From Prevotellaceae bacterium (GTDB taxonomy: Bacteria > Bacteroidota > Bacteroidia > Bacteroidales > Paludibacteraceae): a DNA stretch of 9,425 bases. Position numbers and translations under genes: made by a program. Positions 1 to 6,321 of this stretch are shown piece after piece (positions within the stretch are counted from its first letter, which is position 1; each line of letters starts with the position of its first letter). The notes beneath the pieces are model-generated. The model ran no database searches, had not been told where the DNA came from, and was given only the letters and a program-made list of their open reading frames with translations. The DNA lies in contig JAISXQ010000271.1 in the NCBI GenBank assembly GCA_031270425.1, positions 1 to 9,425 of the forward strand, in the 5' to 3' direction.

Positions 1-77
1 CTTTCCAATATCAACCGCCCGGAAATATCGTGCAGGGTTAACGAGCCTCCGTCCTCGCCGGTATTATACACAAGCAA
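1..77 (-). pseudogene. Possible T9SS sorting-domain fragment, running off the left edge
   Basis: On the minus strand the frame ending at base 3 reads LLVYNTGEDGGSLTLHDISG followed by RLILE. This resembles the central strands of a type IX secretion type A sorting domain, where a hydrophobic strand, a D-x-x-G-R turn and another hydrophobic strand follow in order; the confident sorting domain at the right edge has VQVFDNAGRLLMQ at the same place. The frame stays open back to base 263, but it has no ATG, the usual YPNP motif is missing, and the upstream sequence is AT-rich and does not look coding. The only nearby starts are a TTG at 77 and a GTG at 71. I infer either a decayed or frameshifted secreted-protein gene, or a gene read in a way I cannot resolve from this edge. 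The match is short, so chance is possible. Confidence 0.3.
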
Positions 78-497
78 TATTTTATCTTTTAAAAATTTAA
101 TTTTATACTCGCGAAAATGACAAACGAGACGATAAATACAAAAAATGATTTTATTGAACGTGCACTCTGTTAAGATGAATGAATTGACAAAAGTAATAAT
201 AAAATCAACACAAAATATATTTTCATAAAAAAAAATGTAAAAAAACCGCCAAAAACAGCTTTTTTAAATATGAAATCAATAAAGAAAATAGAAACTGTTT
301 TGAATTTTACAACTATCTTTTTTTCAGCGCCTGTTTTTAGCTCTTTCATGTTCTTTTTGGTCTTTTTTTGCGTCTTTAAACCGAATTTGCTACCGAGCGT
401 AAATCCCTATGGATTAAAGGTAATAAGATTAAGAAAGTATTATTGTAATTTTGAACTACAAAGGGTGGATGTTATTAACAAGGGATAAACCGCATTT
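78..497. other. AT-rich intergenic region without a convincing gene
   Basis: This stretch of about 420 bases is AT-rich and contains no gene I can support. It holds a minus-strand match to the Bacteroidota -7 box (TACTTTTG, 195 to 188) with no well-spaced -33 element and no ATG downstream of it. A small palindrome, AATCC-CTAT-GGATT, lies at 402-415 just after TACCGAG. The motif order TACCGAG then ATCCCTA resembles dispersed palindromic repeats I associate with Bacteroidota intergenic DNA, but I cannot verify that here. The 72-codon plus-strand frame at 270-488 is mostly poly-T tracts read as Phe and is not called. Confidence 0.5.
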
Positions 498-1328
498 TCA
501 AAGACCTAAGGCGCTACGCAGGGCTTTATATCCGGCAACGCTCATTTTTATCCGCTGCCCGTCTTTTAAAAGGATGAGTTGATTTTGTTTTTCGAAAAGT
601 TCGATTCGCGAAATATGTTCGACATTTACTATAAACGAACGGTGTACGCGAACAAACAGCCGGACGGGTAAATGCAGCTCGAAATATTTCATGGTTTGTT
701 CTTTGAGGTATCTTCCCTTCGGCGTGTGTATTTGGACGTAGTCTCCGTCGGATTGCAAATACAGTATATCGGGCAGTAATATCACATGGATTTTCTGCCC
801 TACCCTCACAACGATTCTTTCAAGAGCTTCGGCAGGCTGTTCTTCTCGATTTTCGTCCGGTTCGGCGTCTGTTTTCCGCTCGTTTTCCTTTTCAACAAGT
901 TCTCCTCCGGTTTGCCGTAGCGGAAGCAAAGCGTCGTGCAACAGCAGTATAACGAAGAACAACAGGGCGATAAAGGCAAGCGCCGGTATAAGAGGGACAA
1001 AAAGGGCAGCCTTTTCGTTTCCCAATATAAAGCCGGTAAGAAGATAGCCTCCTCCAAGACACAACAAAGTTCCTAAAACATATAATGTCGCATAGTTAAT
1101 TATTTTTTGAAAGACCGGCAGCGAGCGGTAATTCCCGAAATGCACCGCCACTCCCGACAAAAAGCCGGTTACGCCAAAAAGAAGGGCGTGAATAAGGGCG
1201 TGAACCGCCGTCATCTGGACAGGAAGAAGTACGAGCTTCCCGAAAATGATTGTATGCAAGGCTGTATACACCAAGCACATCAAACTGTAACGTAATATTT
1301 TCAGTGTATTTTCAGAAAAGAATTTCAT
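498..1328 (-). CDS. Membrane-anchored LytTR-family transcription regulator
   Basis: The 276-residue product has two parts. Residues about 13-35, 41-61, 77-101 and 108-130 are four hydrophobic segments that should span the inner membrane. A charged, Glu/Lys-rich linker follows (about 140-170). Residues about 172-275 form a LytTR DNA-binding domain: ILYLQSDGDYVQIHT near 188-202, then FVRVHRSFIVNVEHISRIE at 225-243, then a DGQRIKMS strand at 256-263 and a terminal helix. Known LytTR domains bind short direct repeats in promoters. There is no receiver domain and no histidine kinase next to it, so it probably acts as a one-component regulator tethered to the membrane. It lies 20 bases downstream of the LiaF-like gene on the same strand and is almost certainly cotranscribed with it. 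The ligand or signal cannot be read from the sequence. No clear terminator hairpin follows the stop. Confidence 0.9.
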   Translation of the reverse strand: MKFFSENTLKILRYSLMCLVYTALHTIIFGKLVLLPVQMTAVHALIHALLFGVTGFLSGVAVHFGNYRSLPVFQKIINYATLYVLGTLLCLGGGYLLTGFILGNEKAALFVPLIPALAFIALLFFVILLLHDALLPLRQTGGELVEKENERKTDAEPDENREEQPAEALERIVVRVGQKIHVILLPDILYLQSDGDYVQIHTPKGRYLKEQTMKYFELHLPVRLFVRVHRSFIVNVEHISRIELFEKQNQLILLKDGQRIKMSVAGYKALRSALGL

Positions 1329-1348
1329 TATGCCAACGCCGGAAAATG

Positions 1349-2158
1349 CTAATTGTTAATTTCGACGCCTCCGAACACGCAAGTTCCCGTAATTATTAAA
1401 CGACGCGACAAATCGGTAGATTCGCGAAGAATGCGATAATCTTTGTAGCCTCCGAATACAGGGTCTATCCGTATCTCAACCGACCATTCCTCCGGTATAA
1501 AAACAATAATACCGCCAAATACGGCGTTCACATCCAGGTAAGTATCGCCCTCGGGCAAGGACGTTTTCCTCAAATCGAAGCGGATTTCGCCAAAAACAGC
1601 GTTCAGTTCCGCTCCTTTAAATTCGGGTTCGAGTACAATATGCTCACTGTTGCCAAACACCGCATTCCGTTCACTGTTGCCAAGCGTGGTATTCCGTTCA
1701 AAACCGGCGTTGAACTTCGTTGCTTTCCGCGACGCTTCTTTTTGAGAAGCGGTAAACGAAACCTGCGTTTCGTCCGTAGTGAATTTTTTCGGACACAACG
1801 AACGGCGGAAAATAAGCATCAAACCGCTCAAAATAAGCAGCACGGGCCAAAAAACAGAAGCAAAATCGGGATTTAAGGCGGGAAATATTTCTGGATAAGT
1901 CGTTATCAACTTCGGCATTAGAAAGAAACTCCCGACAACAAGAAGTATGAAAGCCGAAAAAAATTTCCGTTTTATAAGTTCAATTAAACCGATAACAACC
2001 AGCAACATTTGCCACGAAAAGATAATCCATCGAAGTTTATCCGGTATAAATCCGAAATTGAATCCGAGGAAGAGAAGTCCCAGCAGCATAAGGATAAGTC
2101 CGAACGTCAATTTTCCCCTGTTGGAGCCGCAACGGAAGGTCTTTACTTTATTTTCCAT
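1349..2158 (-). CDS. LiaF-like membrane protein (4-TM plus C-terminal beta repeats)
   Basis: The product, 269 residues from the chosen start, has hydrophobic segments at about 17-35, 44-62, 65-81 and 102-117. A soluble C-terminal domain follows with five variants of a VFG motif: NAVFGNS (165-171), NAVFGEI (186-192), NAVFGGI (211-217), DPVFGGY (232-238) and CVFGGV (260-265). This arrangement matches the LiaF / YvqF (cell-wall-active antibiotic response) family, whose C-terminal domain is a stack of short beta strands. In Firmicutes LiaF restrains the LiaS sensor kinase; here the partner is instead a LytTR regulator encoded 20 bases downstream. The frame extends upstream to an ATG at 2212, but a -7 box (TATCTTTG, 2189 to 2182) lies inside that extension, so the ATG at 2158 is the likely start. 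Residues 155-171 carry a tandem duplication visible in the DNA. Function in this organism is inferred. Confidence 0.85.
   Translation of the reverse strand: MENKVKTFRCGSNRGKLTFGLILMLLGLLFLGFNFGFIPDKLRWIIFSWQMLLVVIGLIELIKRKFFSAFILLVVGSFFLMPKLITTYPEIFPALNPDFASVFWPVLLILSGLMLIFRRSLCPKKFTTDETQVSFTASQKEASRKATKFNAGFERNTTLGNSERNAVFGNSEHIVLEPEFKGAELNAVFGEIRFDLRKTSLPEGDTYLDVNAVFGGIIVFIPEEWSVEIRIDPVFGGYKDYRILRESTDLSRRLIITGTCVFGGVEINN
1646..1699 (-). repeat. 27-bp tandem duplication inside the LiaF-like gene
   Basis: Bases 1646-1672 and 1673-1699 are adjacent copies of a 27-base unit starting ACTGTTGCCAA and ending ATTCCGTTC, identical at 22 of 27 positions. On the coding strand they give two nine-residue units, ERNTTLGNS and ERNAVFGNS. 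The unit length is a multiple of three, so the frame is kept, and it adds one rung to the beta-repeat region. The second unit in protein order retains VFG, while the first has drifted to TLG. Confidence 0.85.
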
Positions 2159-2181
2159 AATCAGTATTTTTTTTGTTTTTG

Positions 2182-2214
2182 CAAAGATAAAGGTATCCGG
2201 TCGTTTTTTCACAA
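2182..2214 (-). promoter_or_regulatory. Promoter of the LiaF-like/LytTR operon
   Basis: On the minus strand TATCTTTG (2189 to 2182) matches the Bacteroidota -7 consensus TAnnTTTG exactly. A TTG (2214 to 2212) lies 22 bases further upstream, close to the usual -33 spacing. The G of the -7 box is 24 bases from the ATG at 2158, leaving a short leader, which argues against the upstream ATG at 2212. Confidence 0.6.
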
Positions 2215-2301
2215 TAAAAATCGTTGAAATGCCGGTTTATCCCGATAAAATTGCCAGGCTATCCGTTAAAATTCAACTATACAAACTCTAATAACAACTT
2301 T

Positions 2302-2329
2302 ACTGAGGTTTTTCGGTAAGAACCTTAGT
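2302..2329. repeat. Hairpin in the divergent intergenic region
   Basis: ACTGAGGTT (2302-2310) pairs with AACCTTAGT (2321-2329) over nine positions with one G-T wobble, around a ten-base loop TTTCGGTAAG. No T-run follows on either side, and both flanking genes point away, so it is not placed as a terminator. The ten bases TACTGAGGTT at 2301-2310 recur at 8722-8731, suggesting a dispersed element. Confidence 0.5.
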
Positions 2330-2467
2330 CGCTTATTGATTTAAAATTATTGTTACAACGAACTATTGTTATCTAAAAACAAGTTAAGAGAAATAGAGGC
2401 TGACGTTAAAAACAAGTAAAGAAAAAGCGTCGCATTCGTTTTGAATGGTTTTTATAACGAAAACAAT

Positions 2468-2475
2468 TATCTTTG
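2468..2475 (+). promoter_or_regulatory. -7 promoter box of the beta-barrel gene
   Basis: TATCTTTG is an exact match to the Bacteroidota -7 consensus and lies 36 bases before the ATG at 2512. The nearest TTTG upstream (2440-2443) is 24 bases away, rather long for a -33 element, so only the -7 box is claimed. Confidence 0.5.
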
Positions 2476-2511
2476 CCGTTTGTAAAGTAGAAATTAGAAG
2501 GTAGAAAATAT

Positions 2512-3210
2512 ATGAAACTCGGCTTTAAATCAATTCTTTTGTTGTTTCTTTTGTCGGTTGCAGGTGCGGCGGGCGCTCAAATGAAGATATTCAATATCCC
2601 GCTTACAATAGCTTTTGAGGCGGGATATTCCGACCAGTTGCGGCACGGAAAAGAAACCGGCAATACCAACATACACGGTATCCGCTTGGCTTCTTTGGTT
2701 GAATTTACGTTACCGTTGGATATTCGTTTGCAAACGGGCGCTATTTATACATCGACGTATTCGTACAAAGACCAAGGCTATCCTTACTACGGCTGGGTTT
2801 ATTCAAATTCTTTCGGACATTCCATTAATATTCCTTTGCACGCAGGTTACGAACTGCCGCTCTTCGGACAGTTTAAAGTATTTGGTTTTTTAGGTCCTAC
2901 TTTGGGTATCGGACTGAGGGAAAACCGGTTAACATATACGGTAAATATGACCGACGAAACAATAGCCCAAATAAAAGAAAGCGGTTTTTTAGTCAACTAT
3001 ACGGCGGGGCGCAAGGAACTTTATGAGAAAGACGACGCCGAACTGAAACGCCTGAACTGGATGGCAAGCGCAGGCGGCGGTATCCGCTTTAAAAACTACT
3101 ACATAAAAAGCGGATACGATTTCGGAATCAACAGCATCAACGCTAAAACCGAGCAACGGGTGGTGCAAAGCGGATGGTATGTCGTAGGAGGCTATACCTT
3201 TGATTTTTAA
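2512..3210 (+). CDS. Outer-membrane beta-barrel protein
   Basis: The 232-residue product starts with a typical signal peptide: Lys at 2 and 6, a Leu-rich core at 8-16, and AGA before Gln23 as the likely cleavage site. The mature part has no long hydrophobic helix. It is built from short strands with alternating polar and hydrophobic residues and many Gly, Tyr and Phe (for example FKVFGFLGPTLGIGL near 125-139), and it ends in GGYTFDF. A terminal Phe is a usual signal for insertion by the BAM machinery. The length suits a small barrel of about eight strands, of the general PorT / outer-membrane beta-barrel kind common in Bacteroidota. The substrate or partner is unknown. It is transcribed away from the LiaF-like/LytTR operon, so control by that regulator is possible, but nothing proves it. 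Its stop is only 2 bases from the end of polA, which comes from the other strand. Confidence 0.85.
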   Translation: MKLGFKSILLLFLLSVAGAAGAQMKIFNIPLTIAFEAGYSDQLRHGKETGNTNIHGIRLASLVEFTLPLDIRLQTGAIYTSTYSYKDQGYPYYGWVYSNSFGHSINIPLHAGYELPLFGQFKVFGFLGPTLGIGLRENRLTYTVNMTDETIAQIKESGFLVNYTAGRKELYEKDDAELKRLNWMASAGGGIRFKNYYIKSGYDFGINSINAKTEQRVVQSGWYVVGGYTFDF

Positions 3211-3212
3211 AG

Positions 3213-6044
3213 TCAATGCGCTTCCAGCCAGTTGGCTCCCACGCCGCATTCGGCAATCAGGGGAACGCGGAGTTTTATGGCGTTTTCCATTTCTCCGATT
3301 ACTATTTTTTTCACCCTGTCAAGTTCCGCATCGGGGACGGTAAAGTTCAATTCGTCGTGTACCTGCATAATCATTTTTGCCTGTAAAGCTTCCTTGTCGA
3401 ATCTTTCCTGAATACGTACCATAGCTATTTTAATAATATCGGCGGCGCTTCCCTGTATGGGTGCGTTGATGGCGTTGCGTTCGGCAAAACCCCGCACTAC
3501 GCTGTTTTGCGAATTAATATCCGGCAAAAAACGTTTCCGTCCTAATAACGTTTCCACATAACCGCTTTTTTTGGCGCGGCGGATGCTTTCGTCCATATAC
3601 TCCTTCACTTTCGGATAGGTTTCAAAATAGCCGTCGATTAACCCTTTGGCTTCGGCGCGGGGAATGTTGAGCCGTTCCGACAAGCCGAAAGTCGATATGC
3701 CGTAAATAATGCCGAAGTTCGCCGTTTTCGCCTTGCGGCGCATATCCGAAGTTACTTCCGACAGAGGCGTTTTGTAAATTTTGGCGGCTGTGGCGGCGTG
3801 TATATCGTTTCCGTCGAGAAAAGCGCCGATCATATTCGGATCCCCGCTCAAATGCGCCATAATGCGCAGTTCGATTTGCGAATAATCCACGCTCATAAAT
3901 ACGCTGCCTGCGTCGGGGATAAACGCCTTGCGGATTTCCTTGCCCTGCGCGTCGCGGATAGGGATGTTCTGCATATTCGGGTTTGTTGAACTGAGTCTTC
4001 CGGTGGATGTAACCGTTTGATTGTAGGACGTATGCACCTTTCCCGTTTTAGGATTGACGAGCAAAGGAAGTGCGTCGATATACGTGCTTAGCAGCTTTTT
4101 AATTCCGCGGTAATCCAATATTTTTCCTACAAGCGGATGCTTTGACCGGAGTTTTTCGAGTACGTCTTCCGATGTGGAATATTGTCCTGTTTTTGTCTTT
4201 TTCGCTTTTTCGTCGATTTTCAATATTTCAAAAAGCACTTCGCCGACCTGTTTCGGAGAACTTACATTAAACTCGACGCCCGCTATTTTCCAGATTTCCT
4301 GTTCCAGCAAGTTCATAGCCCGGGTCAGCGTTTCCGAACTTTGCTGCAAGGCTTCGCTGTCGATGCGCACGCCATTGCGCTCCATCCTGCCTAAAACGCG
4401 CATCAGAGGCATTTCTATATCGTAGAAAAGTTTTTCCAGATTATTTTTCTGCAACTCTTTTTCCAACAGGTTTTTTAACCGGAAAGTTATATCGGCGTCT
4501 TCGGCGGCATAATCGCACAACAGATTAATATTTACTTGTCTTATATCTTGGCTCTTGGCTTTCGGCTCTTGTGCCTGAAACAATTCGTCGTAATGTATTG
4601 TCCTGTATTTCAAATAAATATCGGCGAGGTAGTCCATGCCGTGCCTCAGTTCGGGTTGAAGCAGGTAGTGGGCTATCATGGTGTCGAAGAGTTTTCCCTC
4701 TACTTCAATGCCGTACATAGCCAATACCGACAAGTCGAATTTCAGGTTCTGTCCGATTTTTTCTATATCTTTATTTCGGAAAAAACCGTTGAACTCGTTT
4801 ACAATTCGTATTGTTTCTTCGTTGTCGTTTGGAAGGCTGACAAAATAGGCTTCCCCTTCGCGGAAACAGAAGGACATGCCGACCAATTCGTCATTAAACA
4901 CGTCGAAACCGGTTGTCTCCGTATCGAAACAAACCGATTTCTGCGTGGAAAGTTTGGACAGCAAATCCCTGCGTTTTTCCTTTGTATCAATCAGGATATA
5001 GTTATGCGGAGTATTCTGTATGGAAGAATTCCCTCCTGAATATGCCGAAGCAGGAAAATCGTTTTCCGCTTCAAGCGAAGCGACCGGAGCTAATTGTTCC
5101 TGCGCTGGTTCCTCGTCGAACAGCGACATTTGTATCGAAGCGGGCTGTTTCGGAACCGGTGCGGAATTTGGGGAAACGGCATTCCCGAAAACTTTTTCCG
5201 ATAAGGTACGAAATTCCAAATCGTCGAACAAAGCGCGAAGTTCCGGTTCATTGACCGCTTTCGCTTTTAATTCTTTTTCGTCGAAACCGACAGGAACGTC
5301 GGTTTTTATGGTTGCCAGAAAGCGGGAAAAAATAATCTGTTCCTTATTTTCTTCTATTTTGGCTTTCAACGCGCCTTTTATCTCGCCGGTATGCAGAAAC
5401 ATATTGTCGATGCTCCCGAATTGTTGCAAAAGTTTCACCGCGGTTTTTTCGCCGACGCCCGGGCATCCGGGTATATTGTCCGAAGCGTCGCCCATCAATG
5501 CCAGCAGGTCGATAACCTGCTCGTGGCTGTCCAAATCGTATTTCGCCTTTACTTCGTCGATGCCCATGGTTTCAAAACCTCCCGAATATTTCGGGCGGTA
5601 CATGAAAATATGTTCCGAAACCAACTGTCCGTAATCTTTATCGGGAGTAAGCATATAAACTTCAAAACCTTCTTTCTCGGCTTTTTTCGCGATGGTTCCG
5701 ATTACGTCGTCGGCTTCGTAGCCCGGTTCTTCGAGCAGGGCGATATTGTAGGCTTTTACCAATTCCTTGATGATAGGAACCGCCTTGCGAATATCTTCCG
5801 GCGTGGCTTCGCGTTGCGCCTTGTAGTGTTCGTAGGCTTCGTGGCGGAAGGTTTTACCGCTCGGGTCGAAAGCCACGGCTATATGCGTTGGTTTTTCGCG
5901 TTTCAGTACGTCTTCCAGCGTATTTATAAATCCGAAAATTGCGGAAGTGTTCAAACCCTTTGAATTGACGCGCGGATTGCGGATAAAAGCATAGTAAGCG
6001 CGGTAAATAACGGCGTAAGCGTCGATAAGGAAAAGTTTTTTCAT
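3213..6044 (-). CDS. polA: DNA polymerase I
   Basis: The 943-residue product is a complete three-domain DNA polymerase I, acting in Okazaki-fragment processing and repair synthesis. Residues 1 to about 290 are the 5'-nuclease, with acidic metal ligands including D8, D60, E110, D112, D113, D135, D137, D186 and D189. A low-complexity linker (about 290-346) contains QMSLF (305-309), which fits the beta-clamp-binding consensus. The 3'-5' proofreading domain keeps its catalytic residues: D374 and E376 in DTET, D437 in NLKFD, and Y512 and D516 in YAAEDAD. The polymerase domain has motif A (VDYSQIELR, D720), motif B (RRKAKTANFGIIYG, with R769, K773, F777, Y781) and motif C (QVHDE, D897, E898). Phe777 is the position that in E. 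coli (F762) favours discrimination against dideoxynucleotides. Residues 492-504 are encoded by a heptanucleotide repeat. The start MKKLFLIDAYAVIYR is the usual N-terminus. Confidence 0.98.
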   Translation of the reverse strand: MKKLFLIDAYAVIYRAYYAFIRNPRVNSKGLNTSAIFGFINTLEDVLKREKPTHIAVAFDPSGKTFRHEAYEHYKAQREATPEDIRKAVPIIKELVKAYNIALLEEPGYEADDVIGTIAKKAEKEGFEVYMLTPDKDYGQLVSEHIFMYRPKYSGGFETMGIDEVKAKYDLDSHEQVIDLLALMGDASDNIPGCPGVGEKTAVKLLQQFGSIDNMFLHTGEIKGALKAKIEENKEQIIFSRFLATIKTDVPVGFDEKELKAKAVNEPELRALFDDLEFRTLSEKVFGNAVSPNSAPVPKQPASIQMSLFDEEPAQEQLAPVASLEAENDFPASAYSGGNSSIQNTPHNYILIDTKEKRRDLLSKLSTQKSVCFDTETTGFDVFNDELVGMSFCFREGEAYFVSLPNDNEETIRIVNEFNGFFRNKDIEKIGQNLKFDLSVLAMYGIEVEGKLFDTMIAHYLLQPELRHGMDYLADIYLKYRTIHYDELFQAQEPKAKSQDIRQVNINLLCDYAAEDADITFRLKNLLEKELQKNNLEKLFYDIEMPLMRVLGRMERNGVRIDSEALQQSSETLTRAMNLLEQEIWKIAGVEFNVSSPKQVGEVLFEILKIDEKAKKTKTGQYSTSEDVLEKLRSKHPLVGKILDYRGIKKLLSTYIDALPLLVNPKTGKVHTSYNQTVTSTGRLSSTNPNMQNIPIRDAQGKEIRKAFIPDAGSVFMSVDYSQIELRIMAHLSGDPNMIGAFLDGNDIHAATAAKIYKTPLSEVTSDMRRKAKTANFGIIYGISTFGLSERLNIPRAEAKGLIDGYFETYPKVKEYMDESIRRAKKSGYVETLLGRKRFLPDINSQNSVVRGFAERNAINAPIQGSAADIIKIAMVRIQERFDKEALQAKMIMQVHDELNFTVPDAELDRVKKIVIGEMENAIKLRVPLIAECGVGANWLEAH
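4533..4576 (-). repeat. Heptanucleotide repeat within polA
   Basis: On the plus strand this stretch runs with a seven-base period: TTGTCTT, ATATCTT, GGCTCTT, GGCTTTC, GGCTCTT, G. Because seven is not a multiple of three, one protein period is seven residues, and the encoded segment reads QEPKAKS then QDIRQV (residues 492-504). It sits in a surface loop just before the third exonuclease motif. The flanking AGATTAAT (4523-4530) and the heptads resemble the intergenic repeat at 6141-6175. Confidence 0.55.
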
Positions 6045-6064
6045 ATTTGGGAACTTAATTGTTT

Positions 6065-6139
6065 CAAAATTTCTAATTTCTCCCGATAACTATCGGGATT
6101 CAAAATTTCTCCCGAATAGCTATCGGGATTCAAAATTTC
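6065..6139. repeat. Direct repeats with two CCCGA hairpins upstream of polA
   Basis: CAAAATTTC occurs at 6065, 6101 and 6131. Between copies lie two related palindromes: TCCCGATA-AC-TATCGGGA (6081-6098, perfect eight-base arms) and TCCCGA-A-TAGCTA-TCGGGA (6110-6128, one unpaired A). The repeat unit is therefore about 30 bases, with six extra bases in the first copy. Palindromes of this sequence look like dispersed short repeats rather than a single regulatory site. They lie in what would be the polA leader if polA is transcribed from the box near 6225 or 6270. Confidence 0.75.
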
Positions 6140-6150
6140 AAGATTAATTA

Positions 6151-6210
6151 TTCTTTGTTCTTTGCTCTTTGCTCTCCCGCTTTGGCGGGACAAGTCTTGC
6201 TCTTTGCTCT
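6151..6210. repeat. Heptanucleotide repeats flanking a GC hairpin
   Basis: Seven-base units TTGTTCT, TTGCTCT, TTGCTCT (6155-6175) are followed by the hairpin TCCCGC-TTTG-GCGGGA (6175-6190). After ACAAGTC two more units, TTGCTCT and TTGCTCT (6197-6210), follow. The hairpin interrupts the heptad array as if inserted into it or as part of one composite element. No coding function is seen. Confidence 0.7.
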
Positions 6211-6224
6211 GATTTTTCAAACTG

Positions 6225-6257
6225 TAAAAGTAGCTAAAATTTAGCCGGAAATACAAA
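6225..6257 (-). promoter_or_regulatory. Candidate polA promoter
   Basis: On the minus strand TTTG (6257 to 6254) is separated by 21 bases from TACTTTTA (6232 to 6225), one base off the -7 consensus TAnnTTTG. The spacing is right for a Bacteroidota promoter. It would give a leader of roughly 170 bases containing the repeats. A perfect box TACTTTTG further upstream (6277 to 6270) is the alternative. Confidence 0.35.
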
Positions 6258-6269
6258 TCCTTTATAAAA

Positions 6270-6294
6270 CAAAAGTAAAAAATGCTTACTTTTG
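6270..6294. promoter_or_regulatory. Mirror-image divergent -7 boxes
   Basis: CAAAAGTA (6270-6277) and TACTTTTG (6287-6294) form an eight-base inverted repeat with a nine-base spacer. Each arm read outward matches TAnnTTTG, one toward polA and one toward the polyprenyl synthase gene. The plus-strand box ends 27 bases before the ATG at 6322, which fits a short leader. The -33 elements are weak on both strands, so the arms could instead be an operator. Confidence 0.5.
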
Positions 6295-6321
6295 CATTTC
6301 GATTTTCAAGAAGCATTATTC

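Larger units (their letters stand above)
2159..2511. other. Divergent intergenic region between the LiaF-like operon and the beta-barrel gene
   Basis: This non-coding stretch of about 350 bases serves two divergent transcripts. It contains the minus-strand promoter at 2182-2214, a hairpin at 2302-2329, the direct repeats TATTGTTA (2348-2355 and 2364-2371) and TAAAAACAAG-T/TA-AAG (2374-2388 and 2407-2421), and a plus-strand -7 box at 2468-2475. The overlapping plus-strand frames at 1947-2291 and 2009-2227 are the antisense of the LiaF-like gene and are not called. Confidence 0.6.

Noticed and set aside
270..488. 72-codon plus-strand frame
   Set aside because: Composition is driven by poly-T tracts giving Phe runs, it has no recognisable domain, and it covers a palindromic intergenic motif.
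2159..2212. Upstream ATG adding 18 residues to the LiaF-like protein
   Set aside because: A well-matched -7 box lies inside this extension, so the message would begin downstream of that ATG.
4536..5963. Long plus-strand frames opposite polA (4536-5039, 5020-5634, 5391-5963)
   Set aside because: They are antisense shadows of a gene with clear catalytic motifs on the minus strand and show no domain of their own.
6065..6139. CRISPR array
   Set aside because: The repeats are only nine bases with similar rather than unique intervening sequence, and no cas gene is present.
6041..6316. 91-codon minus-strand frame overlapping the polA start by ATGA
   Set aside because: Its C-terminal half is only the translation of the CAAAATTTC / CCCGA repeats (EILNPDSY twice), it starts across the promoter boxes, and it overlaps the start of the polyprenyl synthase gene. 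The ATGA overlap appears accidental.
6292..6321. TTG start adding ten residues to the polyprenyl synthase
   Set aside because: The TTG is part of the TACTTTTG promoter box, and the ATG at 6322 gives the usual N-terminus.
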